Shown in pieces: positions 1 to 11,763 of a stretch of DNA of 64,000 nt. Origin of the DNA: Posidonia oceanica (taxonomy: Eukaryota; Streptophyta; Magnoliopsida; Alismatales; Posidoniaceae); NCBI GenBank assembly GCA_037176725.1, contig JAZBRS010000014.1, forward strand, positions 75,064,501 through 75,128,500, written 5' to 3'. The notes beneath the pieces were generated by a model. The model saw only the letters and a program-made list of their open reading frames with translations, was not told where the DNA came from and searched no databases. The first letter of the stretch is position 1, and each line of letters opens with the position of its first letter. The position numbers were made by a program, and so were the translations under genes.

Positions 1-594
1 ACTGCATTTGCATTTAGGGCAGTGATGCTTACTATTTGGAGTTCTTACGAACCAGGGCTTGCCCGTTCGGAACACTGACAGCACTGCTGAGCACATAGAT
101 TACACGTTTAATTCCCTGCACACATTTCAACACTTAGAGCATTCATTTGAGCATGTAATTAAGCATTCATAGGATTTAGGCATTCACATCATGCATCTTC
201 CGGTGTATGCGAGCGTAAGCCTAGAAAGACCGATTCTCGGACGTATTGGGGGTGCCTAACACCTTTCCCATGCGTAATAGGAGTCTTGGCACGTAATGAC
301 TAAATCGCCCTTATCCTAGGCACGAGTCACATTTGCATAGCATTTGCGTTCTTTTCTCTTTCTTTCTTTCTGTTTGCATGATTTCTCATACTTTCTCCGA
401 TTTTCCTTGTCTCTCAATTTAATAGACACGGTGGCAACTCTGATTTAGTCTTATCTTTGTTTTTCCTCTTTTTCCAGTGTTTCCGAGTAGAGTATCCCTC
501 TTCGGGTCCTGTCGCTAATAGTGAACCTAATTCCGATCGGTGCACGCGAGCTTTGGCATCGTGCATCGACGATCCGAATTTCGAGATTACTACA
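1..594 (+). mobile_element. 3' part of a Tat/Ogre-type LTR
   Basis: This is the 3'-terminal portion of a long LTR. It shares with the other Tat-type LTRs of the window the block around 20-60 (GTGATGCTTACT), the hairpin block at about 225-285 (GGGGGTGCCTAACACC), a PBS-like copy at 432-440 (TGGCAACTC) and the exact LTR end GAGATTACTACA at 583-594. The DNA after 594 is a different LTR in reverse orientation, so this copy ends precisely at its own terminus. It is a 3' LTR or solo LTR inserted into that older LTR. The left end lies outside the window, so the 5-bp flank duplication cannot be tested. Confidence 0.75.
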
Positions 595-2353
595 CATACT
601 TTTATAAAGCTATCCACATTTTCTAGAAACATGTGCATTCACAAATACATTGCCAATCCATCTCAAATTCACACTCACACACACATCGATTCCAAATCAA
701 ATCAAACACCCTGGCCATAGGTGAACGACACCAGTCACAAGTAGTTGCAGATGACACATGCATCTCTCGGCTGCAATGCTACAGAGGACTACCTCGTGTG
801 GGAGAACAATCCGCTCCGGGAACTCAGCCCTCAATTTATATCAAGATCATTTCCATGATCAACATTATTATCAACACGGGGTTATGCACTCTAGCGCCCC
901 TTGGTGCCCGAGCGTCTGGGGACTCTAACCCCAGCCCCAGCCAGCACCGGCACAGAGGGTAATCTGTCTGTTTCAACGGGTCCTGCTGTACCGCTAACCT
1001 CACCCGAGGCTATCTGACTCTCGAACCATCGAGTGTATTCAAACACCCCTCTCTACCAATTAGAAGCTTCAGTTTATTGGTCCTTCCAAAACCACAGAAA
1101 CCATTTTCAAACTCTTTTCACAAACATGCATTTCTTTTCCAAAGTCTTTTGGAAATCTTTTCAAAATCATTTCTCATAATCCACCAATCTCACATCTCAT
1201 CAAAACATCCATAAAACCATCTCAAACCATAATAAAGCCAAATGCATCAAAAACCCAAATTTTTCTTCTTTAGAAACCATTTTTCCCCTGATTCAGATGA
1301 CCGAAATCCACCGGTCGACCGAAATCTATGTCCAAGTTCAGATTTTAGACCTAAAACGGAATACCAAAATTGTCACTGGTCGACCGAAATTCCCTGATTC
1401 GGAAGATCAAAATCTACCGGTTGACCGTTTCTGGGTTCTAGTCTAAATCTGACAGCAAAACGGAAAATCGATATGGACCGGTGTACCGATTTCCTACAGA
1501 AATCAGCATACCGTTCAAAAACGGGGTACCGTTCTGGGCGATTTCTGAAAATAAAAATAGTACTCAAACTAAATCGCCCGGACTTGGAACCTCAATCGAT
1601 TCCACCACAAAAATCCACAAATCACACGTAAATACTAGAATCAAAGCCTTGCTCGTGATCTACACTTGAGCACAAAAATCAAATCAATCCATGCATTGTA
1701 CATCAAGATATAAAATCACAAAGCTCAGAGGTTCAAATAAAACTCATTTCCATTCAATCCACATTTCTATCAAAAACCATTCAAAACCAAATAAAATCCT
1801 ACAATTATCATGGCATAGCTAGAACCCACTCCAAATCACATTTTAAGCTCAATTGAAAGGAAAAGAAGAGGGGAGAGCATGTACAACTCCAACGAACTCT
1901 TCTCCTCCAACTCCGGTCTCCGGTGAGCAACTCCGCCTCCACAGGCCGCCGGGCACAAGACCACCTCTCTGGCTCACCTTCCGCTCCTCCTCCAAGCACT
2001 GGCCTCTCCTCCTTTTCCTCCTCCGACTGCCGACGATCCTCAAGGTGGCAGCAGTCGACAGGTGGAGAAGAAGATGAGGAAAAGAAAGAAGGGAAAGAAG
2101 AAAGGAAAGAGGGCACGTGTGGGGGAGAAAATGAGGAAATTGCATTTCCCTCCCTCTCTTTCCACAAATCTCAAACAAGCCCCCAACTTCCTTGCACTCA
2201 AGCCCCTACTTTCTCTCAAGCAAACCACACAACTTCAAGGAGCCAGAAACAAAACCACCAAAGACACACAAACACCAACACACCATAGACAACAGGGAAT
2301 GATTTTCCAAAATAATTAACTCAAATTATATTATGGAAAATCAGGATATTACA
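595..2353 (-). mobile_element. Truncated LTR copy, reverse orientation (left arm of inverted repeat)
   Basis: This stretch is the reverse complement of most of the LTR at 2577-4753. The shared landmarks are the terminus TGTAATATCC (here as ggatattaca ending at 2353), the CGGTCGACCG-rich part near 1312-1500, and the part near 640-960 that resembles 4153-4360 inverted. About 360 bp of the LTR 3' end is missing at the left, where the Tat LTR ending at 594 is inserted. Several short ORFs on both strands here have no recognisable product. Confidence 0.75.
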
Positions 2354-2571
2354 ATAATGAAGTCTCTTGATTCAAACATTGTCCTTTGGGAAGTTCACCA
2401 CTTTCAAGTGCTTTATCAACCTCAATAAGTTGCTGCTACTGAAGCATGTTACATCGTTTAAATGAAGATTCAATAATATTTACCACACTAGTTACTACAA
2501 AAAAGAGAACTTCCATGTGGGGTTTTTTTTCTTGCCAAAGCAACTAATGCTAGTTGGAGTTAATGAGTAAA
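2354..2571 (-). pseudogene. hAT-derived (DUF4371/TTF-type) transposase-like fragment
   Basis: Read on the minus strand, this piece gives LALVALARK, then after a shift in an A-run KPHMEVLFFVVTSVVNI, then KALESGELPKGQCLNQETSLL. That order of motifs is what I know from the DUF4371 region of plant TTF-type zinc-finger proteins with a hAT C-terminus. It has one stop and one frameshift and is cut at 2353 by the reverse LTR. On the other side, across the solo LTR, the sequence changes to copia reverse transcriptase, so it is a stranded scrap about 70 codons long. The family call rests on remembered motifs only. Confidence 0.5.
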
Positions 2572-4758
2572 ACATTTGTAATATCCTGATTTTCCATAAT
2601 GTAATTGAGTTAATTCTTTTGGAAAATCTTTCCCTGTTGTTGTTGCTGTTGTTTGTGGTGTGTGGTGTTGTGTGTCTTTGGTGGTTTGGTTTCTGGCTCC
2701 TCGGTGTTGTTTGGTGTGGTCGTGAGGAAGTGAGGGCTTTGTTGAAGGAAGTTGGGGGCCTATGTGTGGTTTGTGGTGGAAAATGGGTTAGAGTGCAATT
2801 TGCCCATTTTTCCCACCGCACGTGCCCATTTCCTTCTTTCCCTTTTCTTCTTCCTTCCTTCCATTTTCTCCACCCGACAGCCGATTGCAGCCTAAGCGAT
2901 CGTCGGCGGCTGGAGGAGATCGAGGAGGTGCGGCCAGTGCTGGAGGAGTGCGGAGGCAAGCTGGTGAGGAGGTGTGGTGCTCGTCGGCCGGAGGAGGGCT
3001 GTGTTTGGCGGCCGACCGAGGTTTGGGGGCGGAGTGTTCGCCAGTGTTGGTACGCGTCTCCCCCTAGGTTTTCTTTCCAATTCTTGCCTAGAATGCTTAG
3101 AATGCATGTGATCTAGCTATGCCATGAATATTGTAGGATTTCGTTTGGTTTTGAATGGTTTTTGGATTGGTTGTGGTTTGAATGAAAATAGGTTTTATTT
3201 GACCTCTTGAGCTTTGCGAATTTATATCTTGATGTATGATACATGGATTGGTTTGATTTTTGTGCTCATGTGTAGAGCACTCGTAATGCTTTGATTCTAG
3301 TATTTACTTGTGATTTATGGGTTTTTGTGGTGAGATCGGTTGGAGTTCCCATCTTGGGCGATTTGTTTTAGGTTTCGTTTTGGTTTTCTGAAAATCGCCT
3401 AGATCGGTACGACCTTTATTTTCGGTATGCCGTTTTCGGTAGAAATCGGTACGACCCGCCATTTTCGGTGTCCCGTTTTGCTGTCAGTTTAGGCCAGATT
3501 CTGATTTCGGTGTGCCGAAATCGATCGGCCTGCCGATTTCTGTGTGGATCGGTTCGACCGGTGGGTTTGGTTCCACTGAATCAGGGATTTTCGATCTACC
3601 GGTGGCATTTTTGGTGTGCCGTTTTTGGTTTGAACCCGGACTCAGTGCCCAGAACGGTCTGCCAGTTGATTTGGTTCTCCCGAATCAGGGATTTTCGGTC
3701 GACCGATGCTGACTTTTCGGTGTGTCGTTTTTGGGGTAAAATGGTTTCTAAAGAGAGAGAGATTTGGGTTTTCGAGGTATTTGGTTTTATTGTGTTTTGG
3801 CATGATTTTTTGGATCATGAGGAAAGATTTTGAAAGGATTTCTAAATGACTTTAGAAAAGAAATGCATGTTTGCGAAAAGAGTTTGGAAATGGTTTCCGT
3901 GGTTTTGAGGACCAAGAGACTGAAGCTTCTGATTGGCGATTAGGGGTGTTTGAACACATGCCCTATGGTCCAAGAGTCAGGTAGCCTAGGGTGAGGTTAG
4001 CGGTACAGTAGGCCCCGTTGAAACAGATGGTCTACCCTTTGTGCCGGTGCTGGCTGGGGCTGGGGTTGGGGTTGGAGTCCCCAGACGCTCAGGCACCAAA
4101 GGGACGCCTAAGTGCGTAACCCCGTGTTGTTATGAGGTTGATCATAAAATGATCATGCTATAAATTGAGGCTGAGTTCCCGGGGTGGATTGTTCTCCCAC
4201 ACGGGGTAGTCTTCTGCGGCATTGCAGCCAAGAGATGCGTGTGTCATCTGCAACTGCTTGTGGCTGGTGTCGTTTACCTGTGGCCAGGGTGTTCGATGAT
4301 ATTTGGAATCGATGTGTGTGTGAGTGTGGATTTGAGATAAATTGTGATGTATTTGACATTGCATGTTTTAGAAAATGTGGTTAGCTTTATAAAAGCATGT
4401 GATTTGATATTAATGAATGGTATGCTTTTAAATAGCATAGACTGCTGTAAATTATGATGTTTATTGCTTTAGAAATTGTTTCTGCTGCCGTTTGCCGTGG
4501 TTTTGGGTGGCACGTACTGGGTGACTCAGATGTCACTCACGCGTGTTTTGTGTTTGGTTTTCAGGTGTAGGGTCGAGGTACAGTCCAGCCTGGTACTTGT
4601 TTAGGGGAGCTACGTAGCCGCACACTAGGATCTTGGGAGTATTTTAATAATTTTGTAAAAGTTTTAAATTTATTCTCAAATGTAATTAATTGTTTATTCT
4701 TTTAAATATCATTTGGGTAGTTGATGCTATTTGGTCGCGCAGGGGGCGTGACAACATT
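2572..4758 (+). mobile_element. Solo LTR (2577-4753) with ACATT target-site duplication
   Basis: The element starts TGTAATATCCTGATTTTCC at 2577 and ends GGGGGCGTGACA at 4753 (2177 bp, TG...CA). It is flanked by identical 5-bp repeats ACATT at 2572-2576 and 4754-4758. No internal retroelement genes follow, so this is a solo LTR left by LTR-LTR recombination. The termini look like a Ty3/gypsy LTR, possibly of the Del/Tekay chromovirus group, which is unproven. It holds repeated CGGTCGACCG-like palindromes (3550-3560, 3696-3705). A second copy lies inverted at 595-2353. Confidence 0.85.
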
Positions 4759-5668
4759 AGCATTGAAAACCTCTTTAACACTTGATATGTAAAACTTCTG
4801 AGACAGCTAGAGCATGCCTAGAGACCAGTTATGGTAAATTTCTATCCCAATAACATAATAGGCTTCACCCATGTCCTTCATATCAAAGTTGTTAGAATAT
4901 CTTTAGTCTCTTTTAATAAATTAAGACTTGTACTTTCCTTTAGGTATATACATAGATTAACAACGTTTTCCTTAAAACCAAAGGACATGATGACTTTGTT
5001 AAATTTGAAGTACCATTGTCTAAAAGCTTGTTTGAGCCCATATATAGATTTATTTAACTTGTAAACCATATATTCCTTTCCTTTAACCTCAAAACCTTGA
5101 GGTTGTTGCATGTATACTTTTTCCTCTAATTCGTCATTCAAGAAAATTGTTTTCACATCCATTTGATATAGCTTTAAATCAAAATGAGCTACTAAGGCCA
5201 TGACTATTCTTAATAAATCCTTTATGAAAATTAGAGAATAAATCTCATAATAGTTAATGCCTTCCCTTTGTGTGAAACCCTTTACCATTAGTTTGGCCTT
5301 ATACCGTTCAATTGATCCCTTTGAATTCCTTTTGGTATTTTAGATCCATTTACAACCAATTGGTTTCTTTTCCAAAGGTAACTGAACGAGTTCCCAAATT
5401 TGATTACAATCCATAGAGACAAGCTCTTTTTTCATGGCTTGTAACCAACTGTCAGAGTTCACACAATTAACGGCTTGTAAAAACGTTACCGGATCGTTGA
5501 TCCCTTGTCCCATGTCCTTACCAGATAAATATACCACGTAATCTAAAGGAATAGTTGATTTCAATAATAGGCTCCTCAACTAGTTGTTTCTATGGTTGTT
5601 CTTGAGCCAGTGTAATGAATTACCTTCGAAGTATTGTTCATTGGAACAATAAGTGGCAAATACGCCTC
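4759..5668 (-). pseudogene. Ty1/copia pol: reverse transcriptase part
   Basis: The minus strand reads as copia-type reverse transcriptase: SDSWLQAMKKELVSM then IWELVQLP (5340-5579), QMDVKTIFLNDELEEKVYMQQ followed by KSIYGLKQAFRQW (4878-5288), and FDMKDMGEAYYVIGIEI near 4830-4890. The order is that of a copia RT amino-terminal half. Reading is broken by stops and shifts near 5290-5340 and in the last third. The upstream part of the polyprotein continues at 11764, on the far side of the Tat solo LTR. The catalytic Tyr-x-Asp-Asp box is not clearly present. RNase H of this element is absent from the window. Confidence 0.85.
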
Positions 5669-6387
5669 TGTAGTAATCCTGGTGTTCAGATCGTCCATGC
5701 ACACTGCCAAAAGCTCACGTGCACTGATCAGAATCAGGCTCACTATAAACGGCTATGTTCAAGGAGGAAGGCTCAACTCAAAAACACTTGAAACAGCAAA
5801 GAAAAGATAAGAAAAGAAGAAGATAAGACAATTCAGAGTCGCCACCGTGTCTATTATCGGGAGACAAGGAAAACCAGGAGAAATGCGTGGATTAACACGC
5901 AAAACCAAGCAAAGGATGCAATGCAGAGCAATGCAAAGGAAAACAAATGCAAATGAATGCAAATGATATGACTCATGCCTAGGATAAGGGCAATATGTTC
6001 ATTGTGGGCCAAAAGACTGGGCAAGGACTCTTGTTACGTGCGGAGAAGGTGTTAGGCACCCCCGACACGTCCGAGAATCGGTCTTTCTAGGCTTACGCTC
6101 GCATACGCAGGGAAATACAGATTTGAATGCCTAAATGCCAATGAATGCCTGAATGAATGCTCATAGGTGTGCTCTAAGTGATGGGATGCAATGCAGGGAA
6201 GTAAACGTGCAATCTAAGTGCTCAGCAACGCTGTCTGCGTTCCGAATTGGTCGAAACCTAGCTCGTGAGAACTCCAGGCAGTAAGCATCACTACCCTATA
6301 TGCAAATGCAAGCTAAAAAGCAAAACGGTGGTAAAACCAAGCAATGCGGGCAACATGCAAGAGTAAACAACATAAAACACGCAAAAC

Positions 6388-6880
6388 AATGCGAGAAACG
6401 GAAGCGGCATGCGAAACGGTGTAAAAAATAAGATCGGCACGCAAAACGATGCAAAAGACAAAGCAAGCACGTAAAATGGTGCAAGAAACAAGAGCGGCAT
6501 GCGAAACGGTAAGAGAAAACAAGGACGGCACGCGAAACGGTGCAGAAAACAAAGTCGGCACGCAAAACGGTGCGAAAAAGAGAAGCGACATGCGAAACGG
6601 TGCCAAAGCAAAGCGAGCACACAAAATGGTGCCAAAACAAAGCGGGCACGCAAAACAGTGCCAAGCAAAGCGGTACGCGAAACGGTGTAGAAAACAAAGC
6701 CAACACGCAAAATGGTGCAGAAAACAAAGCCAGCATGCAAAACGGTGCAAGAAACAGAAGCGGCACACGAAACGGTGCGAGAAAACAAGGCAGGCATGCA
6801 AAACGGTGCAAGAAACAGAAGCGGCAAGCGAAATGGTGTGAGAAAATAAGGCGGGCACGCAAAACGGTGCCAAAACAAGC
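6388..6880 (-). repeat. 30-bp tandem array inside the Tat solo LTR
   Basis: About 16 degenerate copies of a roughly 30-bp unit of the form CGGCACGCGAAACGGTGC plus an A-rich half. Because the unit length is a multiple of three, several frames stay open on both strands (for example 6291-6996), giving Phe/Cys/Ala-rich or Lys/Arg/Thr-rich translations that are artefacts of the repeat. The corresponding stretches of the other Tat LTRs in the window do not show this array. Confidence 0.85.
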
Positions 6881-7559
6881 AAAATAAAACATCGAGAAAG
6901 CCATGCAGATGCAGATGCAAGGAGGAAGAGCAAGAGAAGTAAAGGCGAGCAATCAGCGCAAGTGTGAGAACGAACGCTGTTTAAAAGACCACGCAATGTA
7001 GGTGTGAAGACCTACAAAGAGGAAAGGAAGCAAGTGGAAGGATTACCACTGTTCTGTGATCATTTCCCACCAAAGTGTCCCACGATATGTCTCGCACGCT
7101 GCCAAAAGCTCACGATGCGATCGGATCGTGGAAAAGGGAGAAGAAAGTCGCAATTAGTAGTGAATCCAGGGAAAACACAACACAAGACACTGAGAGTACG
7201 CAGAAAGAGGAGACAGAGTTGATAGATAGGAAGAGGGAGTCCTAATCAATATGCTCGAGGAAACAGAAAGCAAAAACCATGCATGCAATGCAAATGGTGT
7301 GCAAATGAATGCTGTGCAGGGGTTCAGGAGGACTTACCTTGGAAATCTGAAGCCTGATCTGAGAAATGCTTAGTCCAGGTGGAAGAGCACTCCGCTAGGA
7401 TCGTCCAGGTAGCTTGTTTGAGAAGATCCGGCGGCCAGATCAGAAGATAAGCTGGCTTCAAGGCAGAGGGGCCAGAACAGGGGAGAAGAATGGATCTAGG
7501 TGTAAAGGAGGTCCTGGGGTGTGCAAAACAGGTCCTCCCATGTAAATGGGAGCTAAGTA

Positions 7560-8450
7560 TGCTTAAGTGTGTGAAAAATGCCAAATGCAAAGATGCATTG
7601 GTGCAAATGCATGCAGGAATGCAAGAAAGGACCTAAGAATGACTTTTCAGAAAACTTAGGAACCTATGTGCAAGTTTTGAAAAAGTGGGACCTAAATGCA
7701 AAGATTTTGAAAAATTAGGGGCTTATATGCAAGATTTTTGAAAATCGGAGGGTCTGAGTGCAATTTTGCAAAATGTAGGGTTTAAAATGCAATTTTATAA
7801 GGTAAAATATGCATTTGGATAAGTTTTGAAATCATGTGGAGGATTAACATGCAATTTTGAAACATGTAGGGGTTGAAATGCAATTTTATAAGGAAAACTA
7901 GGATTTTAGATGGTCTGTGAATTAAACAGTGGATCTAAGTGCAATTTTTAAATATGCAGGGTCTAAAATGCAATTTTATAAGAAAAATATGCATTTAAAT
8001 GAGTTTTATAAACATGCAGAGGACCTATGTGTAATTTTAAAACATGCAGGGTCTAAAATGCAATTTTATAAGCAAAAATGTTAAAAAACAGATGCTGTGC
8101 ATGTAGGTGAAGGACTTATGTGCAAAAATTAAAATACATAGGGGAAATAATGCAATGCAGTAAGAAAAGATGAAAAATAAATGCACTGATTAACAGATCA
8201 GAGGACTAAAACGTAAATAAAGAAAAGTGCAGGATTAAAAATGCAATTTGCTAAGGTAAAATTAGAATATTAAATGAGATTATCAATTAAAGGACTGAAG
8301 TGCAAAAATAAAAAACTACAGGGCCTGAACTAAAATAAATTTAAAAGGAAAACACAGTAGAAGGACTAACATGCAATTAGACAGTTTTTTTGATTTTTCA
8401 TGCAATTTCATATGATTTAAATTCAAATTTAAATGAATCTTAAACGATGG
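7560..8450 (-). repeat. Degenerate TGCAATTT/TGCATTT repeat domain of the LTR
   Basis: Phrases such as AAAATGCAATTTTATAAG and GGACCTAAGTGCAATTT recur at irregular spacing of roughly 50-70 bp. The plus-strand LTR at 38980-42977 holds the complementary pattern (TTGCATTTAGGTCC) at about 40140-41890. The domain is therefore a shared structural part of these long LTRs and not a chance local repeat. No ORF of interest lies in it. Confidence 0.6.
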
Positions 8451-11400
8451 CAGGACCAGAATACCATAAAATAAAAACAGGAGGCAAATATGCAATTTAT
8501 GGTAAAATTAGCTTAGTTAACAGAAATAAATGCACAGTGTTTTTGCAGAACGACGGCCACTGTAGCAGTTGCTACCAGCGGCCGGAGAGGGGGGTAGAGG
8601 GATGCTGGGGCGGCGCAGAAGGGCGGGCGGTGTTCACCGGAGCTTGACGGAGATCGGGGAGGCATCAGCGAGCTGTGACACGGTTTGGAGATGACCGGAG
8701 ATCAGGGAGGCATCAGTGAGCTGTGACACGGTCTGGAGATGACCGGAGACGGCGTTGGAGGTCTGCAGACCTGCTCAGAGGCAGACCGGACGAAAACGGC
8801 GACAAGGGATCGATCTGACGGCACAGCTGCGCTCCTAGAACTTGTGCGGACCTCGGGCGATCAATGGAGTGAAGTTCTGCTGCTGGAACGGCGATCCGAG
8901 CTCAGAGCTCACCGGAGAAGAAGATGAAGCAGCGGCGTTGACTTTGGGGCAGAGGTGCAGAAACCCCAATCTAAAGGCCGGAAAAGCTAGAGGGGAAGAG
9001 AATAAGCTACAGGGAAAGAAAATTACCTGTTTTGCTGGCTGAGACGTTCCCCCGATGCAGGTAGTTTCAGTGGACAGCGGCGGAGTTCATCCGGCTGGAG
9101 GAGAGGTTGTCGACGGCCCACGATTGCTTGGATCCACTCGGTGAAGTCTTCCGGAGCTTCCTGAACGCTCGGAGCGGAGTTTAGCAACTCGGAGGAGGAT
9201 TTGGCTTCTGTGGGTGCACAAAAGACAGCAGGAGGTGGGTAAGGTGGACTGTTGCTCTCTGGTTCAATTGGAAGATGCTGATGGCTTGCTGGAGGTTTGA
9301 TGATGGTTTCTGGAAGCTTGGATTGGACAGAGGAAGGCTGTGGAAGGAGATGGCGGTTGATCGGATTTTCTGGCAGAATTGGGTGCAGGTGTTTGCTGTG
9401 AAGGGCTTGAAGTGTGGGGAGGGTGAAGGCTAGAGCTCAGGTGGGTTGGAGAGCTGATGTTTCAAGGAGTTAGGTGCCGAAATTTGGGGAGATTCTAGGG
9501 GCTATGGTGCTGAGAATTCTGGAGTGGAGGGAGTTGGGTTGCTGTTGTGGATTTCAGGTGAATGAGGGGAAATGCTAGGATGGTTTCGGGCGTGGAAGGA
9601 TGGGCTGTTTTGCTGGAAGTTTGGGTGAGATTAGGGGGTGAATTGGGAGTAGTTTGAGGACTGTTGGATGCTCAGGATTGCAGTGGGATGAAGAGGAGGG
9701 AGAGTTGGATTTTTGGCTAAGGCAGATGAGGAGAATGGAGACTCTCTTGCACTCAGGATGCTCTCTCAGGATGGCCAAAAGGTGTTGAAGGAGGGTTGAG
9801 GACGCTGGTTTTAACAGAGGAGGAAGTCGAGCTGCACGCGAGCTATGGAATTCAAATCCACCGGCACGAAGACTGCAGCTAATTGGAGAGGAGAACGGCG
9901 AGACGACAGGCAGTAAGTGTCCACCGGAAAAGGCGCTGAGAGACGAGAGAGGAGAAGCGAGCTGTTGTTGGATTGGATCGAGAGGGAGAAGATTGAATTT
10001 GAAAGAAGAGGAGGGAGTTGCTTCGCGGGAGGAGGAGCTGAAGAAGGAAGAAGAAGAAGAAGGGTGGAAAAGGAAGAAGGCTGCTGACGGGCCGGGCCGC
10101 GTGCGAAGGAAAAAAGAAAAAGAAAGAGAGAAGGAAGGAGGGAAAGGGCTGCAGCTGGGCCGGACCAAGGAAAAAAAGAAATGGAAAAGAGAGGAAGAAA
10201 GGAAGAAAGGAAGAAAAATAAAGGAAGAGGAGAAAGAAGAAGAAAATAGAAAAAAAATAAAAATAAAAATAGAAAAGGATGGGGAAAGGTTTTTAGAGTA
10301 GTTGTGTTTAAGTTGGGATTTTAATTAGGTTTTTAATGGTTGTTTTTAATTGGTTAATTAAGGTTAGAAGAGTTTTAATGTTTGATTTAAGTTAGGATTT
10401 AAGTTGTCTTTTAATTGTTTTTTGATTTTGTTTAAATATTTGTTAAGTTTCTTAATTTTGTTTTTTAATTAAGTTCTTCTTGTTAGGCTTTTCTTGTTAA
10501 GTTGGGATTTTAATTAGGATTTTTAATGGGTTGTTTTTTTAATTAGTTAGGATGAGTTTTGGTTTTTAGATTTTAGTCTTTTTTGTTAAGTCTTCTTTGA
10601 TTTGTTTTTAATTTTGTTTGTTTAGTTCTTTTTAATATTTTTTAGTTAAGTTTTCTTGTTAAGTTTTTAATTAAGTGTTCTTAAATTTTTGATTGTTTCT
10701 TTTTCTTTTTAATTAGGTTTTTGAATTGTTCTTTTTAGATTTGTTAAGTTAGGTTTTTCTTTTTCTTAAGTAGTTGTTTTAGTGTTCTTAATTATTTTTC
10801 TTTCTTTTTAGGATTTGTTTTTTGATTGGTTTTAGTAGGGTTTTTACTTTTGGTTTGTTTTGATTATATTTTGGTTTTTACTTGATTTTATAGCATTTTC
10901 TTTTTGTTTGTTTTACATTTTTTAGATTGCATTCATGGTTTTTAGTTTTAGTTGGTTTTAGTTAGGTTTTTGCTTTTAATTGTTTGTTTAAGTTTTTAAT
11001 TATTTCTTTTTAGGATTTTGATTTGTTTTTGGAGTTTTAAAGGTTTTTAAGGATTTTTTAGAGATTTAGTAAGAGAAAGGAAAAGGAGGAAAAGGAAGAA
11101 GAAAAGGGAGAAATGAGGGAGTAAAGAAGAAAGAGAGGAGTGGAAAGAAAATAATTTTTAGAAAATCAAGAAATAAGCTAGAAATAAAATAAAAATACAA
11201 ATAAGATGCAGAAGAGATAGACGCACAAGCTGGGCCCACAGCCAAGCAAGAAAAAGAGAGATAAGGGAGTGAAAAGAAGGAGGATAATCAGGAGAGAGAG
11301 AGAGAGGAGAGAGAAAAGAATAATCTAGGAGAGAGAAAAGGATAATTTGAAGAAATGAAGGGGTTAGAGGTTTAGAAAAGTGGTGAAATTTGGAAAGTGT

Positions 11401-11763
11401 ATAGCCTAGGGTCTCTAGTGTTAGACCTAGGGTTTGGGTTTGGATTTGGGAAGGTTTTGGAAGGGTTTTGAGGTGTAGAAAAAGGATAGTTTTACCTAGA
11501 CTTTCTAGGGTTTTTGGGAGTGGTTTTGATTTGAAAATTTTGAGAGTTTTTGGTGGGTTTTCTAAGTTGGAAATGGTGAGTTTTCCTATGGTTTTTGGGT
11601 AGTTTTTGAGCTTGGGAAAGAGGCGTGATTCTAGGTTAAGTTTGGGCTTGTTTTGGAGAGAAGGATGAAAAGGAATGTGTAGGTTTGGACCTAGATTTGG
11701 ATCCAGAAGTCACCAAAGGATTCCAATTGATTCAGCCTGTCATAATGGAGTGTCAACAGCCTC

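Larger units (their letters stand above)
5664..11763 (-). mobile_element. 6.1-kb Tat/Ogre-type solo LTR (5669-11758) with GCCTC duplication
   Basis: On the minus strand the LTR starts TGTTGACACTCC at 11758 and ends GGATTACTACA at 5669. The flanks 5664-5668 and 11759-11763 are both GCCTC, so the borders are secure (6090 bp). It interrupts copia pol. Its start matches the LTR at 58839 almost base for base (the run through GGCTGAATCAATTGG), and its last part matches 60980-61180. From the LTR start it holds a G-poor A-rich sense domain (about 10290-11060), a purine/pyrimidine tract (10000-10280), a stretch of degenerate TGCAATTT-type repeats (about 7560-8450), a 30-bp tandem array (6390-6880) and the conserved hairpin block (6056-6098). 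No retroelement gene is inside. Confidence 0.93.

Noticed and set aside
1808..3116. Several 60-165 codon ORFs
   Set aside because: They lie in the two inverted LTR copies and on both strands; none shows a domain.
6291..6996. Long overlapping ORFs on both strands (up to 227 codons)
   Set aside because: They follow a 30-bp repeat whose length keeps all frames open; composition is repeat-driven and no domain is seen.
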